From Parus major (lineage: Eukaryota; Chordata; Aves; Passeriformes; Paridae): 64,000 bases of DNA. The position numbers and the translations under genes were made by a program. Below the pieces are notes generated by a model that was not told the origin of the DNA, did no database searches, and was given only the letters and a program-made list of their open reading frames with translations. The DNA lies in the NCBI RefSeq assembly GCF_001522545.3, contig NC_031768.1:89514230-89578229 (forward strand), read 5' to 3'. Below are positions 39,481-54,100 of this stretch, piece by piece; the first letter of the stretch is position 1; every line of letters starts with the position of its first letter.

Positions 39481-42205
39481 TGTAGAAGCTCAGGATCAAT
39501 TTGTGGTTTGTTGAGGTAGGGGATGATCACAGAGAAGCAATATTTTAACTATCACTGCAAGGAACAATCCAGAAAATTGAATCTTAGAATTCAATAGCCA
39601 TTGCTTTATTTTAATTCAGTAGCTGCTTCTTTATATAGGCTTCAGTTAAGCACAACTGGAGGGTGCTTTAAACTTAAGACTTAACACATAAGATCACTTA
39701 TGTGGACAGAAAGAAGAGTTTTTAAAGTGGAGTTTGAGACCTCCATGCAGCCTTTCTTTTGTAAGTAAGGCAATGTTTTCAATTTCACTTAGTCTTCAGC
39801 CACTTAGTGTGTAATGCTCATGTGCTTTCATCCTGATTTGTCTCCAATTTCTGCCATGAGAAAAAAACTAATTTGCAAAAGTGTTTTGGCTCTTGTGTAC
39901 CAGTCTTTCTCATGCCTCTTATTATGGTACAGGTTGTGTGAGTATGTACTTGCATTAAGTATTTCCCACCAGAGTGAAGCAGTGCCTGTATTGGTGGTTC
40001 TTGAGAGGTGCAGAGCAATTTGATGGCAAAGCAGTAATTATTCTGCTGTGGCTCATTTTGGAGCAGTATTTGTCAACTGAGGATTTATCTGCCAAGTGAC
40101 AAAAAGCAGCTTCTAGCACTTGATGCAGTTGCTGGTACACGAGCCACATTGCTGCAGTCAAAATCCTAATGAAATACTTTGATCCTGGGTTTCAGGATCT
40201 GACTTTCTGCCCTTCCCCTTTTTTTATTTTGAACTGTACATGGCCATAACCTTAGCAGCAAGCACAGGAGAATATAAATACACATAAACATTCGACCTGC
40301 AGTAGTAGGCTGGCAAGACCAATGTCTTCAAGGAGAAGTGAGTTATTTAATGACATCTTGTGTTTGCTTTCTGTATTTTGTACGCTGCAGCTTCCTCTGG
40401 ACTTTCTGTTCTCTGTAAGTCATTTCAGACATGCTTGTGACAGGTTACATTGGTTTGTTCCCAGACCAGAAGTTTTGAAACAGCAGTATGGAAAAAAGTC
40501 ACTTGTGGAATATGTGGTGAGGTTTTCTGTAATGGAAAGATAAGCCTTGATCGTCTCAGTCGATCCTCGAGCAGTTGCCCTCATTTGGCAAGCTCTTTGA
40601 GCTAACCCTGTTTCCTATTGCAATAGATCTGGGTCACTGGAAAAATATGTGTTTAGGAAGAATGCATGAGATAGGCAAACCAGGTTACATCATGCTCAGA
40701 GCTTGTCAGGCCATGACTGCTTCCTAGCTTGTCCTGAATCTTGTTCAGGGGAATCCAGGTAACTTGGATATTATTTTCATCCAGTTCATCCTCACTGAGA
40801 AGGATTAGGGCTCATGAAAACTCCTTCCTTTATGTTTATTAGACCAGTGCCAGATGACATTAGGAGGATGTCACTCAAAACACTTGAATAGTCTTTAATT
40901 CATTATAGCAGTCATTAAGAGAACTTCTGGAGTCAGTTGCATGTGGTAGGAGTGAAATATGCCACTACTTACATGGCCAATGGCATAAGCCTTGCCTTTA
41001 TAGCTGCACATTGGAGTTCTGGGTCCCTCAAGTGGTACAGCAAAACTTGATAATTGATGGGGGTGGGGGGAAGGTGTTCATGTGCCTTCGTGTTCTGTGT
41101 GATAGACATTTACACAGGAGCAGTGCCACACAAAACCCATGCTGTTTGTTCAGGTACTGTGGATGGCATCAAAACTCAGAAGTAAAGCTCCCATCTCCAA
41201 AGATGCAAATGCCTCAAGATTTTCTGTGCTTGTGTTATGTCATGCTATTGAATTGGTCCCATTTTTAAAAGAATGTAAAATTAAAAATAAAAATGGAGGC
41301 ACTAAAAGCAAATCAAAGATTACATGAACTAGAGAATAGTTCTGGAATTCTTAAAAATCACTGCTGTGAAGTAGTGTAGACAGGGTTTACTGATCATATG
41401 TTTTACTGTTTTACATGTGTCCTTTTATTTGCATTATGAGAGGATTATAAAATCACTATACTTTATTTTTTACTTTTTTTCCTCTAATTTCTCAAGTAAA
41501 TCTTTTTGTTACAAGAAACATAAATCCTTGGATGAAAGTCAACCTCAGTAACAATACTTGGTGAAGTGATTTGTCACCAGTAGGACTTTCCCGTCCTCTG
41601 AGAGGCAGATATTTAGGATATTCATCAGGTTGTATCTACACTGAAGCAAACAGCTTTCATATTCATAAAACTTTTTTTCTTGTGGTTTACAGGTTGCCTT
41701 ACTAGGTGTAAGCAGACTTTGAATTTTTAGGGCATTTATTTTTGGTATTTTATAACTAAACCTTGAAAGTTCTGACCTAAGAAGAGGTGGTGGATGAATT
41801 TTATTGGCTTGAAGTGAGAGTCAGGGAAAGAACTTTTCTTGTTGCAGGGAAAGTGCTAAAATACGAGTTTGTTGGTGGATTTTTTTTCTTGCATACATTT
41901 GCACATCTGTGGAGTTCCAGAGCCATCCAGTATTTCCTCTGCACCGTTGGTAGTTGTCTCTTCTCATCCATTTCAAAAAATTTCTTCTCCCCAGCTTGGT
42001 CCCCAGCAGCCTTCACATTGTTGCCAGTTCCTGGGATGTCACTGGGAGAAGCAGCAGTATAGGCATGGTTCTGGAGACTTGTCTGTGTTTGAGAAGTATG
42101 ATACGACCAGATGGGTACAAGTTGGTGGGCACTTGCTTGGTACTGTGGTATTGCCACTGTCATTTAAGCAATGATCCTAAGCAAAGAGTTTTTCTTCTTG
42201 TAGGG

Positions 42206-42235
42206 AGGAATGACATAGGCAGGAATGACATAGGC
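42206..42235. repeat. Perfect 15-bp tandem duplication
   Basis: AGGAATGACATAGGC occurs twice with no spacer. It may be length-polymorphic. No protein-coding meaning is supported. Confidence 0.85.
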
Positions 42236-42966
42236 AGGGCCATGCAAGGTGACTTGGTCTATTAGGAGGCATTGGTAAGAGCTATTAAAATGTCCTGAAA
42301 ATTCAAGCCTTTAACATCAAATAATGGTGAATAGAGATATTGAGTTCTGAGCCTTTAAAAACACACAAAGTCAGCAGTTCTTTGCATATGTATTCAAGGT
42401 GTGTATTTCTCTGTGTTTTACCATGTACCAGACTGCTGCTCTTGCTGTGGCAGGACAGAAGAGCACTGTGAGAGAAGCACACCTTACTCTGTGCTTGAAG
42501 TGATAGGTCAAGTCGCAGTAGAGTAGTAGTATTAAATTGCTGTAGCTAAATGAGGTTTGGGCTTAGGTGTTAAGATACAGATAGCCAGTAGATTTTCTGA
42601 CAAGGGCCTGCAGGCAAAGACTTGGGAGCTCTGTGCTGTTTCCATCCATTTAAATTCCCTATGTATTGTCTTTCTCTAGAGAAGGTTCTAGGTGATAAAA
42701 TAGGAGATACAGGAGATGTTACTTCTAGTTAATTCACTAGCTTTCAAAATAATTTTTCATGCTGATATAGTTAATTATACCAACCACCCAACATTAAATG
42801 TATTCACAACCCTGATAGGATTTGCACTGAAGACTGCATTAAAATATCAGAAGTCTCTTTAAGACCTGTTTTAGTGCTGAAAATTCTCAGTTTTGCAGTT
42901 AGTCACTATATGATTATAGTACTTTGTCATTTAAGCCTTCTTTGTTCCTTCTTTCCTTTGCTAATG

Positions 42967-43008
42967 TATAATAAGGTACTTTATAATGTAACAAAGTACC
43001 TTATTATA
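42967..43008. repeat. Perfect 16-bp hairpin with 10-nt loop
   Basis: TATAATAAGGTACTTT (42967-42982) and its exact reverse complement (42993-43008) flank a 10-nt loop. It lies 700 bp before exon 4. No terminal duplication or transposase remnant is visible. Confidence 0.9.
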
Positions 43009-43707
43009 AAGCTACTTTCGTTGTTTCTCTGTGTTACATTCACATGAACCTCTAACTTAATCCTAGATATTAAAAATTATTCTTGAGACTTTGGTTTTGG
43101 CTTGTTCTCTTTTGTCATGAATAAGTTGATATGTTTAAGTTGGACATAACTGGGACATGGAAATAATCTGTAAACACAATGGTTAAAAATGTTAACAATG
43201 GCTTACTGCATACAAATGGTTAATATGTATTAATCTCTTAATAGCTGGGAGTCCAGTAAGATCAAAGTAACATTTCTAAAAGATGAAGGTTGTTTGAACT
43301 TTTTTTGATGTGTTGTTGTTGGGGGCTGAGTTTTGAACATTTAAATTTGTACTTTTTGGGAGTAAGGGACTAATGAGTTAATAGGGTGTCTTAACTAATT
43401 ATGCAGATGTTACCTTGAAATGCTTTCCTAATGAAAATATTGACTGGGCAGAACAATTATATCCTTGTCTCCATTTATAGTCAGACAATATCTTACACTG
43501 GATACCAGAACAATTAACATTACCTTAAACAGAAGTTTGACAAAAGTATTAATGAACAAGTGCAAACCCTAAAAAGTTCTGTGTCACTAAGGATGGGACT
43601 AAAAATGTCCACAGCTTTCTCATCTTTTAGGTTTCTCTGAACACTTCAATTGTACTTCATGCCCCAAATCTAGTGCTGATTTGTTTTTCTTCTCTCTTCT
43701 TTTCCAG

Positions 43708-43818
43708 AAAGATGAGGTGTACCTCAACTTGGTGCTGGACTATGTTCCTGAAACAGTATACAGAGTTGCCAGACATTATAGTCGGGCCAAACAGACACTC
43801 CCTATGATTTATGTCAAG
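43708..43818 (+). CDS. GSK3B: GSK3B exon 4: residues 123-159, hinge region
   Basis: Thirty-seven codons in phase 0. [15 protein letters not shown] holds the gatekeeper Leu132 and the hinge residues Asp133 and Val135 that contact the adenine of ATP. It is followed by [16 protein letters not shown] and then PMIYVK. The acceptor is tttccag ending at 43707 and the donor is GTCAAG|gtaggt at 43819. One residue differs from the human sequence as I recall it: codon ATG at 43804-43806 gives Met at position 155, where human GSK3B has Val. The position lies just before the helix that starts in exon 5. The change is conservative, and the reading frame and splice sites are intact. Confidence 0.97.
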
Positions 43819-45702
43819 GTAGGTAACCGACAGATGTGGTTTGGTGAAGAAAGATATTGTAGAAATACACTGTGGATACTCTTTTATGGCATAATAGTCA
43901 ATTTTCGGAAATGTTACAAGCAAATATATCTTGAGCCAAGGAAAAAATTTAGAATTACTTGTTATGGCGGAGGAAGAAGAGAGGGTTGAGACTTAAACAA
44001 ACATTCCCAATTTGTGACCTTACAGAGATCGTGGAATGGGTCAGGGAGACTGAATATGGGGGGAGTGTTTTGTTTTTGAAGCAGCTTAGACAGAGACTGA
44101 CACCAGCTAGATTAGCAGCTTTCAGCTTCCTGAGATGGTGAAGACATAATACAACAAAGGTCAGGAACTGAAAGAGGATGTCAAGAGGATGTTCTCTAAT
44201 CTGTTATCTTCCCCTTTTCCTGGCATATGAGTAAGAGTTCATGTGCTCTTGTTGTGGTCATGAAAGGCACATTTTTGTCTCCACTTGAAGCATATTGGCT
44301 TGTGTCTTCAAAGCTACATAGGGTAAGGTGCTTGTATACACATTGTAGTTTCAAACCCTTACTCAGGTTGTCTATGTTTTTTACAGAGGGGTTAAAATAA
44401 ATAAAATTTCTCATTTGCTGTCAAACATGGGATCCATCTGGGGCCTCATAGTTCCGTTTCATATATTGTGGTGACCACAGTCCACACACTAGTGAATGAT
44501 GATGTTTTCACATGGCATTAACTTGTTAACATGGTGTAGAGGTAATATTTAATGGAGATTACCAACAAACAAAAAAAAAATTCCTGATGCCTATTGATTT
44601 CTCCAGACTCCTCTTTAAAAGTATAATGCTTAATGTAAGGGCTGGCTTAAGAAAAAACTTCAATTTGGTTGAAAGATGAACATTTCAAAGGTGAAAGCTA
44701 CAAATAGTAATTATTTCAATAATGGAATTTTGTGCCATAACTATATGCATAAGTTGTAAATGGCATGTCTCTGCAATAGGTACCACTTTTGCCTGATTTT
44801 TAAGAAAGCACAGAATTTTATCATCCATCAGACTTCAAGGTCACTCTGTTCGGTCTGTTGGTGGAACAACATGTCTTCAGGTTATAATGCTTCCCCAAAT
44901 TTGTAGGCTTGGCTTTTGATAAATGGTTTATATATCTTTTGTCACTATTCTTGACCTACTTGTTCTCTGTTATGGGAACTTGAGAAAATGGTTCTTCCTT
45001 ACACTTTCAGAGAAAAATGTGCTTTAGCTCTTTCATCTTGCAGGATGCCTGGGACTTCTGTTCCAGGTAGCCTGGAAAGTTATTCTTATTTTTCTGGCAA
45101 GGCTTTTATATAATCCTGTATTTAAAAAGATCGTGTTACCTTAATGTCATTAGAGATGTTGCAATTTTCCAGGCATCTTGGCTACAACAAAGGTCGGATC
45201 ATACCTATTTGTTCACTTCTGATGGATAACTAGGCAGGCAGAGAGCTGCTTTTCCCTGGGTATCAAAGAAACTTGAAGCTGCACAGAAGCAGCTTTACTG
45301 TTCTAGTAATCTTCTGGTTAAATTTATTTGTAATTTCTAACCTGCTGGAAGGAGTCCTTGGAAATTTTGGGTTTGCTGTGTGGAGATGAAAGGCATACTT
45401 TCTAAATCCCACATGTGTTGACTTGACCCCTCAAGTTAGAGCAGTCTTTTGCACTATTTTGCAATACACTTGCACAATACATACTTAAGGGACTAGAACA
45501 GGCAATTCGGAAAAAATGTTTGTTTGCTCTTCTTTGTGCAGAGTTGTGGTTTTCAGAAACAAGTATGAAAACCAGAGGCCTAGGGCCAAAATTCAAGCAA
45601 TTCTCTTCCCTCTCCTGCTGTCCTGCCAAACAAACAACAAAAAACAAGGGGGAGAGAAAGTGTGATGACAAATATAGTGATATAAGAGAGGCAAACATGA
45701 CG

Positions 45703-45716
45703 TGATATCGATATCA
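45703..45716. repeat. 14-bp perfect palindrome
   Basis: TGATATCGATATCA reads identically on both strands and has a central CpG. It is a short symmetric site of unknown meaning in intron 4. Confidence 0.6.
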
Positions 45717-46513
45717 AGCAATTGCACCTGGTTATATAGTCTGTTAAAGGTGAACTGTGGAAAACATGCTTGTAAAAGAATAGCGTGGAGGTACATCTCT
45801 GGTACAGTGTCCTGCCTGTAGCTTGATTTTAAGTGGAAACTTGGGGCAACACAACAAAAATTAAAAATAACCTTCCAGCCTCTTGTCAACCTTAAAAGAG
45901 GGCTTTCCATGCCTTTATGACTATATATCCTATACATCCTTAATTGAATTCAGCAGTTTTTTATTAAACATTACCAAAAATGTGTAGCTTCAGAAGCTGG
46001 ACTCCCCTTGCCCTATAAGCTTGTCCTGTGAAGTTCTTAGCTTTGTAATATCTCCCCTTGCTGTGTTCTTCCTTGCTAAGGGGTTAGCCAGCTCTGGAAA
46101 GTGGGCAGAGAAAACTCTCCCTCAGCCTACTTGTTTGTTGTGCCTTGTATAAAATTATTCTGAACAGTTGGTTTTCTTTGCCTTCTGTTTTTGTCCAGAG
46201 ATTTGAAATTAAAATGACTCTGTCCCCTCAGCAAGAGACACTGGGAGATTCACTTCAGTGACAGGCTGAGACACTACCCTTGTCTTTAGGCAACATTTAA
46301 TATAGCTTCATCAACTAAAGGGTTTTCTTTTGGATTTTGTGGAGCATTTTTTTTTTGTTGGTTGGTTGTTTTGGGTTTTTTAATAACCTGTAATACTTCG
46401 CTGCTGTGAAGAAGCTGATTTGTCGAGCAAACTGAAACACCTTTATTTTGTGTATGCTTGTTATGATTGCTGTTCTTTACAAATGTTGGGAAACTGGCAT
46501 AATTATTTCTTTG

Positions 46514-46531
46514 TAATTATGCTAATTATGC
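46514..46531. repeat. Tandem TAATTATGC pair
   Basis: Two abutting copies of TAATTATGC, each holding a TAATTA core of the kind bound by homeodomain proteins. The function is only a possibility, since such cores are common in AT-rich introns. Confidence 0.5.
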
Positions 46532-46636
46532 TATCTCAAGGAACACATGAAAAGGTTTGAACCACAAGTGTGTACGTAGCAAAGGGTGTGTAGGGAAGGT
46601 ATGGCAAATACTGTGCCGACCTTATGAATGCCCTAA

Positions 46637-48686
<2,050 letters not shown>

Positions 48687-48793
48687 TGCAAAGCAGCTGG
48701 TTCGTGGAGAACCCAACGTGTCGTACATCTGCTCTCGGTACTACAGGGCACCAGAGTTGATCTTTGGAGCCACCGATTATACCTCCAGTATAG
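48687..48793 (+). CDS. GSK3B: GSK3B exon 6: residues 203-239, activation loop
   Basis: One base finishes Ser203, then 35 codons follow and one base starts Asp239. [20 protein letters not shown] carries Lys205, the third basic residue of the primed-substrate phosphate pocket, and Tyr216, the activation-loop tyrosine that is autophosphorylated for full activity. The APE motif of the P+1 region and [12 protein letters not shown] follow. The acceptor is tttccag ending at 48686 and the donor is ATAG|gtatgt at 48794. Length is 107 bp. No differences from human GSK3B are seen in this segment as recalled. Confidence 0.97.
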
Positions 48794-51078
48794 GTATGTG
48801 TGTGCATTTGGTTGAAATCTGTACCAACTGCCTCAGTACTGAAGTGTAAAGGTTCCCAGAGATCTCAAATATAATCCCCAGGGGCTGAATTTGGTTGTAA
48901 ATTATTGGGTATCACTGTTTAAAGAAATACAAATGTTTCCTACACCTTTTAGGATTTCAGCATCAATTACACTAGGAAAGGGACCTTTTCAATGTAGAGA
49001 GGGGAAATCTGATTACAAGTGGAAAAAAAAAATCCTTGTAATGTTGCTATTTAGTTTAAAAGTAGGTATGAGATTTTTATCTAGAAAAGCATTTTAATAA
49101 CTTGAAATAACTGTACGGAATGTCTGTATAAAATCACCTACTGCTTCTGATGTGCTATGGTTTAGACATAAGTCTGTAATTTATTTACTTGGCTTTTAGT
49201 AAAGAGTTTATAGGGGGAGGTAAGTGTGGCCTAATGATTCACTTTAAATTCTCTTAACAACTTTAATATATTGTGTACAGCAGTCCTTCTAATTCAATTA
49301 ATTTTGCTAGCTTTTGCTGTCCTTTAGTCATTAATTTTGAACACAAAGAACTCTTTCCATATACCTGACACATAGCTCTGTCATGGAAGCACTAGGGAAG
49401 CTGGAGGTTTGATGGATGTCAGGAACAGCCAAGTTTTCTTACAGCAGGCAACTAAAAATGAACAGCAAAATGAAAAATCTTGGAAATGAACAACAGTGTG
49501 TGTTGGCTGGTTGTTGGTAACTTCAGTTTTTCAGTCAAAATGCTACCTGGGCTCCTTCTGATTTCCAGTGCAAAAGAGAGTAGATTTGGCTCTCAGCACA
49601 ATATTGGGGAACCTTTTACCTTGCTTATGGATTTGAGTCACTTAGGCAAGGTTTAATGTTTTCAAAAGGATTTGGAGATCATGATCAACTCTTGGTAGAC
49701 TATGATTATAACCAGTATATTTAAACTTACTATGTTTGAACTAGTGTGAAACTCAGTGGCTGGCTGTCTTGTTTTAACTTGGCAGTTCTTAAAAGGAAAC
49801 AAAAGCCCCACCTCAACTCGTTCCTGAAGGCTTCCCTGCTCTCACTAATTTTTTCCCATTAGTTACTATTCAGTACGTATTGTAGCAACTCTTGCAAACC
49901 TCCCTATGAAAGAAAAGAAGAAACCTATTAAAGAAAAAGAGGCAGAACCAAGAGTAGTCCGGGGAAAGTAATGGCACAATAAAGAGAGAAGGGCAGAACT
50001 TACTGTTGGCTGCTGCCAAAAGTGGCAGCCCCACCCCTGCTCTTGCCCCTGGATACCCTGGCTCTCACAGTTTGCTGTTTAATTTGCTGATTCAGCATCA
50101 ACTGACAAGAGATTTTGGCAGGTTAACTTCCTGCTGTGTGAGTGAGTGCAATCAGCATTATTGTGCAGTGCAGTAAGCAGCAGAGCCCAGGTAAAGGCAA
50201 AGTGTTGTGAGCTCATGAGTGAGAGAAGGTGGCTGATCCCATTTGATATCTTTTTGCCAGCTGGGAACTAATAGGCTCAGCTGCATTATCAGAATGCACT
50301 GCGACCTCCTGTTTCAGAGGATAACTGCATAAAACAAGTATTTTATGTGTCAGCAGGAGAGACTGCTTTATAGATAAGCCTGTGAAGTGTATCTTGCTCT
50401 AACTGCAAACCCTTTTTTAAGTTGTGCTTTCCATTTTTGTTGCTTTACTTGCTGGTCTCTCAAATGGTTCTAAGAAAAATTCCATTCTGAAAGTGCAATT
50501 TTTTACTTGCCTCCAAAAATATCTTGAATTTCAGTCATTGTTCTGACTTTCTTGTGCCAAAAATCCCCACCTGTCCCTCCAAGTCCTTTCTTTGAAATTT
50601 GCATTGAATTGCTTGAGAATTAATACTCCTTTGTTCCTTCCTGTCCTATCCACTTTCTACTTTTTTCTCATTGGATTTGGGAGATGAGCAGGAATAAATT
50701 GCTTTTACATGCTTTACAGTTCCACAACATTCTGCAATGTTAGAAATTCTAAGGGCTGCTGTTTGTACATATTCCTTAGTTCTTGCTAGGCACCAGGCAG
50801 CAATGGTGCATAGTGAGAACTCTTCCTTGTTTCACGTGGGATTGTTCATCCAAACTCATCCAGCTTGTTGGAAAACCAATCAGCAGCCAAGGAGAGATTT
50901 ATTAAAAGAAGGGAAAGAGCATGTAATTATTAGTGCATAATCCATAGCTCAGAGTATAGGGGACTGTGAAATGCTTAAGTATTGTAATACTGCCTTTTAA
51001 ACTTATATGTTGGCATGCTTGATTTTTTTAGTTCTTGCTTTTCTTGTGAGTTGTTAGCCTAACAACCTTTTCCCACTG

Positions 51079-51122
51079 TCACTCTATAAGAATAAGGGAA
51101 TCCTTTATCACTCTATAAGAAT
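51079..51122. repeat. 15-bp direct repeat pair
   Basis: TCACTCTATAAGAAT occurs at 51079-51093 and again at 51108-51122, a 29-bp period, just before a TG microsatellite. Confidence 0.8.
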
Positions 51123-51126
51123 CACC

Positions 51127-51142
51127 TGTGTGTGTGTGTGTG
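51127..51142. repeat. (TG)8 microsatellite
   Basis: Eight uninterrupted TG units in intron 6, probably polymorphic in length. Confidence 0.85.
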
Positions 51143-54100
51143 GTAACAAAAAGTAAGCTTTACATGTAAAGGCATTACAGGGATCTTTTCTCCCTCAGTT
51201 AAATATCCTCTAGTAAAACTACGGTAAAAGTAAAATCAGTGAAGAATACAAAGCCAAAGAGTGTTCTAAGTAGAAATTTTCCTACATTACCTGCAAGGCT
51301 TTCAGCTCTTTTGGTAAAGGCTTTTGTTGTTTGTTAATGTTACTGCAGAGCTTATGATGATAATGCGCTGCAATAGGATAACTATTGGAAGTAGTTTTGA
51401 GCAAGAAGTGCTTTTTAAGACTAGGCAGTGACACTTGGTGGCCTAAGACTTGACAGCACAGCCAGCTGCATTATGACCATGTCAGTTGTTGGTCATCTTG
51501 TTTAGCATTGTAACCAGGAGATACATTAGGCTGTCTGGCTTCATCCAGGTTGTCTTTAAACACATGAATTTGTCCTTGTGACATTACTTTCTCTTCAGTG
51601 TAGCAGTTGGTTCCAGGATGTGTCTTTTCATGGATGTCACAACAAACTGTGAACTTGCATTTAACTTCTAGGATCTTGATTGTTTCGTTGAAGTGCATGA
51701 CTTCAAGTCTAACCCAAAAGGTCCTTTAAAAAATAACTGAGCCAGGGGTGCGATGTTTGTAACACTTCTTTAAAGTGCCACATTAGTGCTGCATTTAAAT
51801 ATATACCATAGTAAGAGTAGCATCAAATCACATTTACTGCAGTTAGTGCCTCCAGCAGACCTGGAACTCTATTTTTAAAATAATGACCTGGGAAATGACC
51901 TATTTGAGTTTTTAAATAGTCACTGTTGACAAATAGCTACAGGTCCTTACCCATAATAGCTCTGATGTGTGCCTGTCTTACAACTTTACAGGATTTTTCA
52001 GTGGTCAGGCACAAATGTGTCAATTGGGTGCCTTCGTAGCTTGTACAGTTTAGGTTTTTGTGTACCTTTGGCTATGAATTCTGCAAGTGTGTGTGTGTGA
52101 GTCCCTAAAGCTTGCAGGGAGTGGACATATTTTACTTCCTGCAGTTGATTTGCAGGAGTTTGTTATTAATCAGTTGGGGTTTTTTTGGGGGGGAGGGAAG
52201 TGAGGGACTGGTTTGTTGTTTTTTTCCCTAACCAATCCCTTTGGCTATGCCTTGACAGTGTTTTGGCTGAGGCTTCTTCTTTGCTAGGCTGTGTGTTATA
52301 GCATCCCAGAGTATGTTGTGATGGCAGGGTTCTGGCTATGCTGGTCATGTGGGTGATGCTGCTGTTGAAAAACCCTGGGATGGCTGCCCACATTCCCCTA
52401 CATTGTCCTGGGACAGGCACTGGAGTAGTGGTGGGTGCAGATGTTCCTGTTGCCACGTGCTCCTTTTGTATGGAAAGAAACTATGCAGCTGAGCTTTACC
52501 TCAATTTGGTGTTTTTCCCCTAGTGAGGAGGTGAGGCAGGGGACGGCTCACCAGATCCTGGTGGTGCTTCTGGTCAATGAGGGGCTGTTGGTCTCAGTGT
52601 GTTTGCTCCACCACTGCACTGGCAGGAGTTGGGAGTGTTCCACAGGGAGCATTTATAGCTGCTGGCAGGGAGAGATGGTGGCTACAACGCGTGACTGCTG
52701 CTGGCTTCTCTTGGGGAGTCCGAAAATAAGTGTCATGAAGTTGTTCATTCACTTTCCTAGCAAGCACGAGTGTTTCACCTCAGCAGCCTGGAGCAGAAGC
52801 TCTTCTGCAGGCATGTGTAGTTAGCCTGTCTCAGTTTCTTGAGGAAGAACCACCACCAGGTGTGTCCCAGAACTGTTGCCAGTGACAAGGCTTTGCTTCT
52901 TTCTCAAATGGCAACTTCCAACACTGAAAGTAAGCAGGTGTGTTAACTTACTGAACTACTCTACCACCTGTCATTGTAGTTTAATCTCTTCATTGCAAAA
53001 GAATAGAGATACCCGTGTTTAGCTTTTGTTCCAAATACTGGAACAAACGTGTCTTCAAGCATTTTCATCTTCCAGCCTTACTCTTCTCTTCAATTCATGG
53101 ATCTGTGGTGGCTTCATGTGCAAAACTTCCACTGACATAGCACACCTGCCTGTAATTGTGAATTTGCTCTTGTTCTGACATCCCAAATATCATTTCAGGC
53201 AAGCAGCAATGAAAACTGCTCTGGGGTCTGGCATTTGGCAACTAGAATCTGTTCATTTTACGACTTCCTAGGGCTGCTTTTCTGACTCTTGGTTTGTTTC
53301 CACAGTTTCCAGAGCAGCAACTTTGAGTCCCCTCCAAGGTGGAGGAAATCCATCAAGATGAAGGGATAGTGAGGCAGAGATGAATAGATCAGGGTAATAA
53401 AAAAGTAGGAAGGTAAATATGCTCCATAAAGCATCAGATAAATGAAGTTCCTAATTTTTACTAAGTGAATGAGAGAAACCTTTTTTCCCCCCTCTCTTCC
53501 TCCTCCATGTCCTCCAAATAAGGAATTAGAGGAGCTACAGTGTAATACAATGAATGGTGCTTGTGCTGTGAAGAAGAGGGCCAGCTTTTCAGCTTGGAAA
53601 GACAGAGTTTGAGATCAGAAAAAGTGAAATTTGTGGACAGGGTATTAATTTCCAACTCAAAATGGCCATTGCTCGCTTATAGAATTAAAGCTAAGGAGGT
53701 GGTCCTCCCAGATGCCTCTTCCTGATTTAAACAAAATTACTCGTTTTCTTACCTTCTATGCTAGAATGCATTCAAAAGCAAGGGCATTATGGAGATTATA
53801 TTACTAAACAAAGTCCACCTAACAGCTCTGAAGATCAATAAAGTAGTAAAAACTAAATTTAAGAAAAGTTTTGTTGTACAAGAGGCTAGATGAATTTTTA
53901 TGTTTAAATTAATGGAGGTAGGTTAGGTGATAATGGTATTTGTCTAAGTGTCCTTTGAGAAAGATATGACATTAGTTACCATTATAATGTGTGAAAAACT
54001 ATCTGAAATAAGCTTATTTGAATGTTTTTGTTGCCTGGTAGTTGTATTTATTCTACGTATTGCTTAGACTACATTTCACTGAAGGTATGAAGAAAGTACC

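Noticed and set aside
52435..52824. 129-codon open frame in a GC-richer part of intron 6
   Set aside because: The composition explains the lack of stops. The translation has no family resemblance I can identify.
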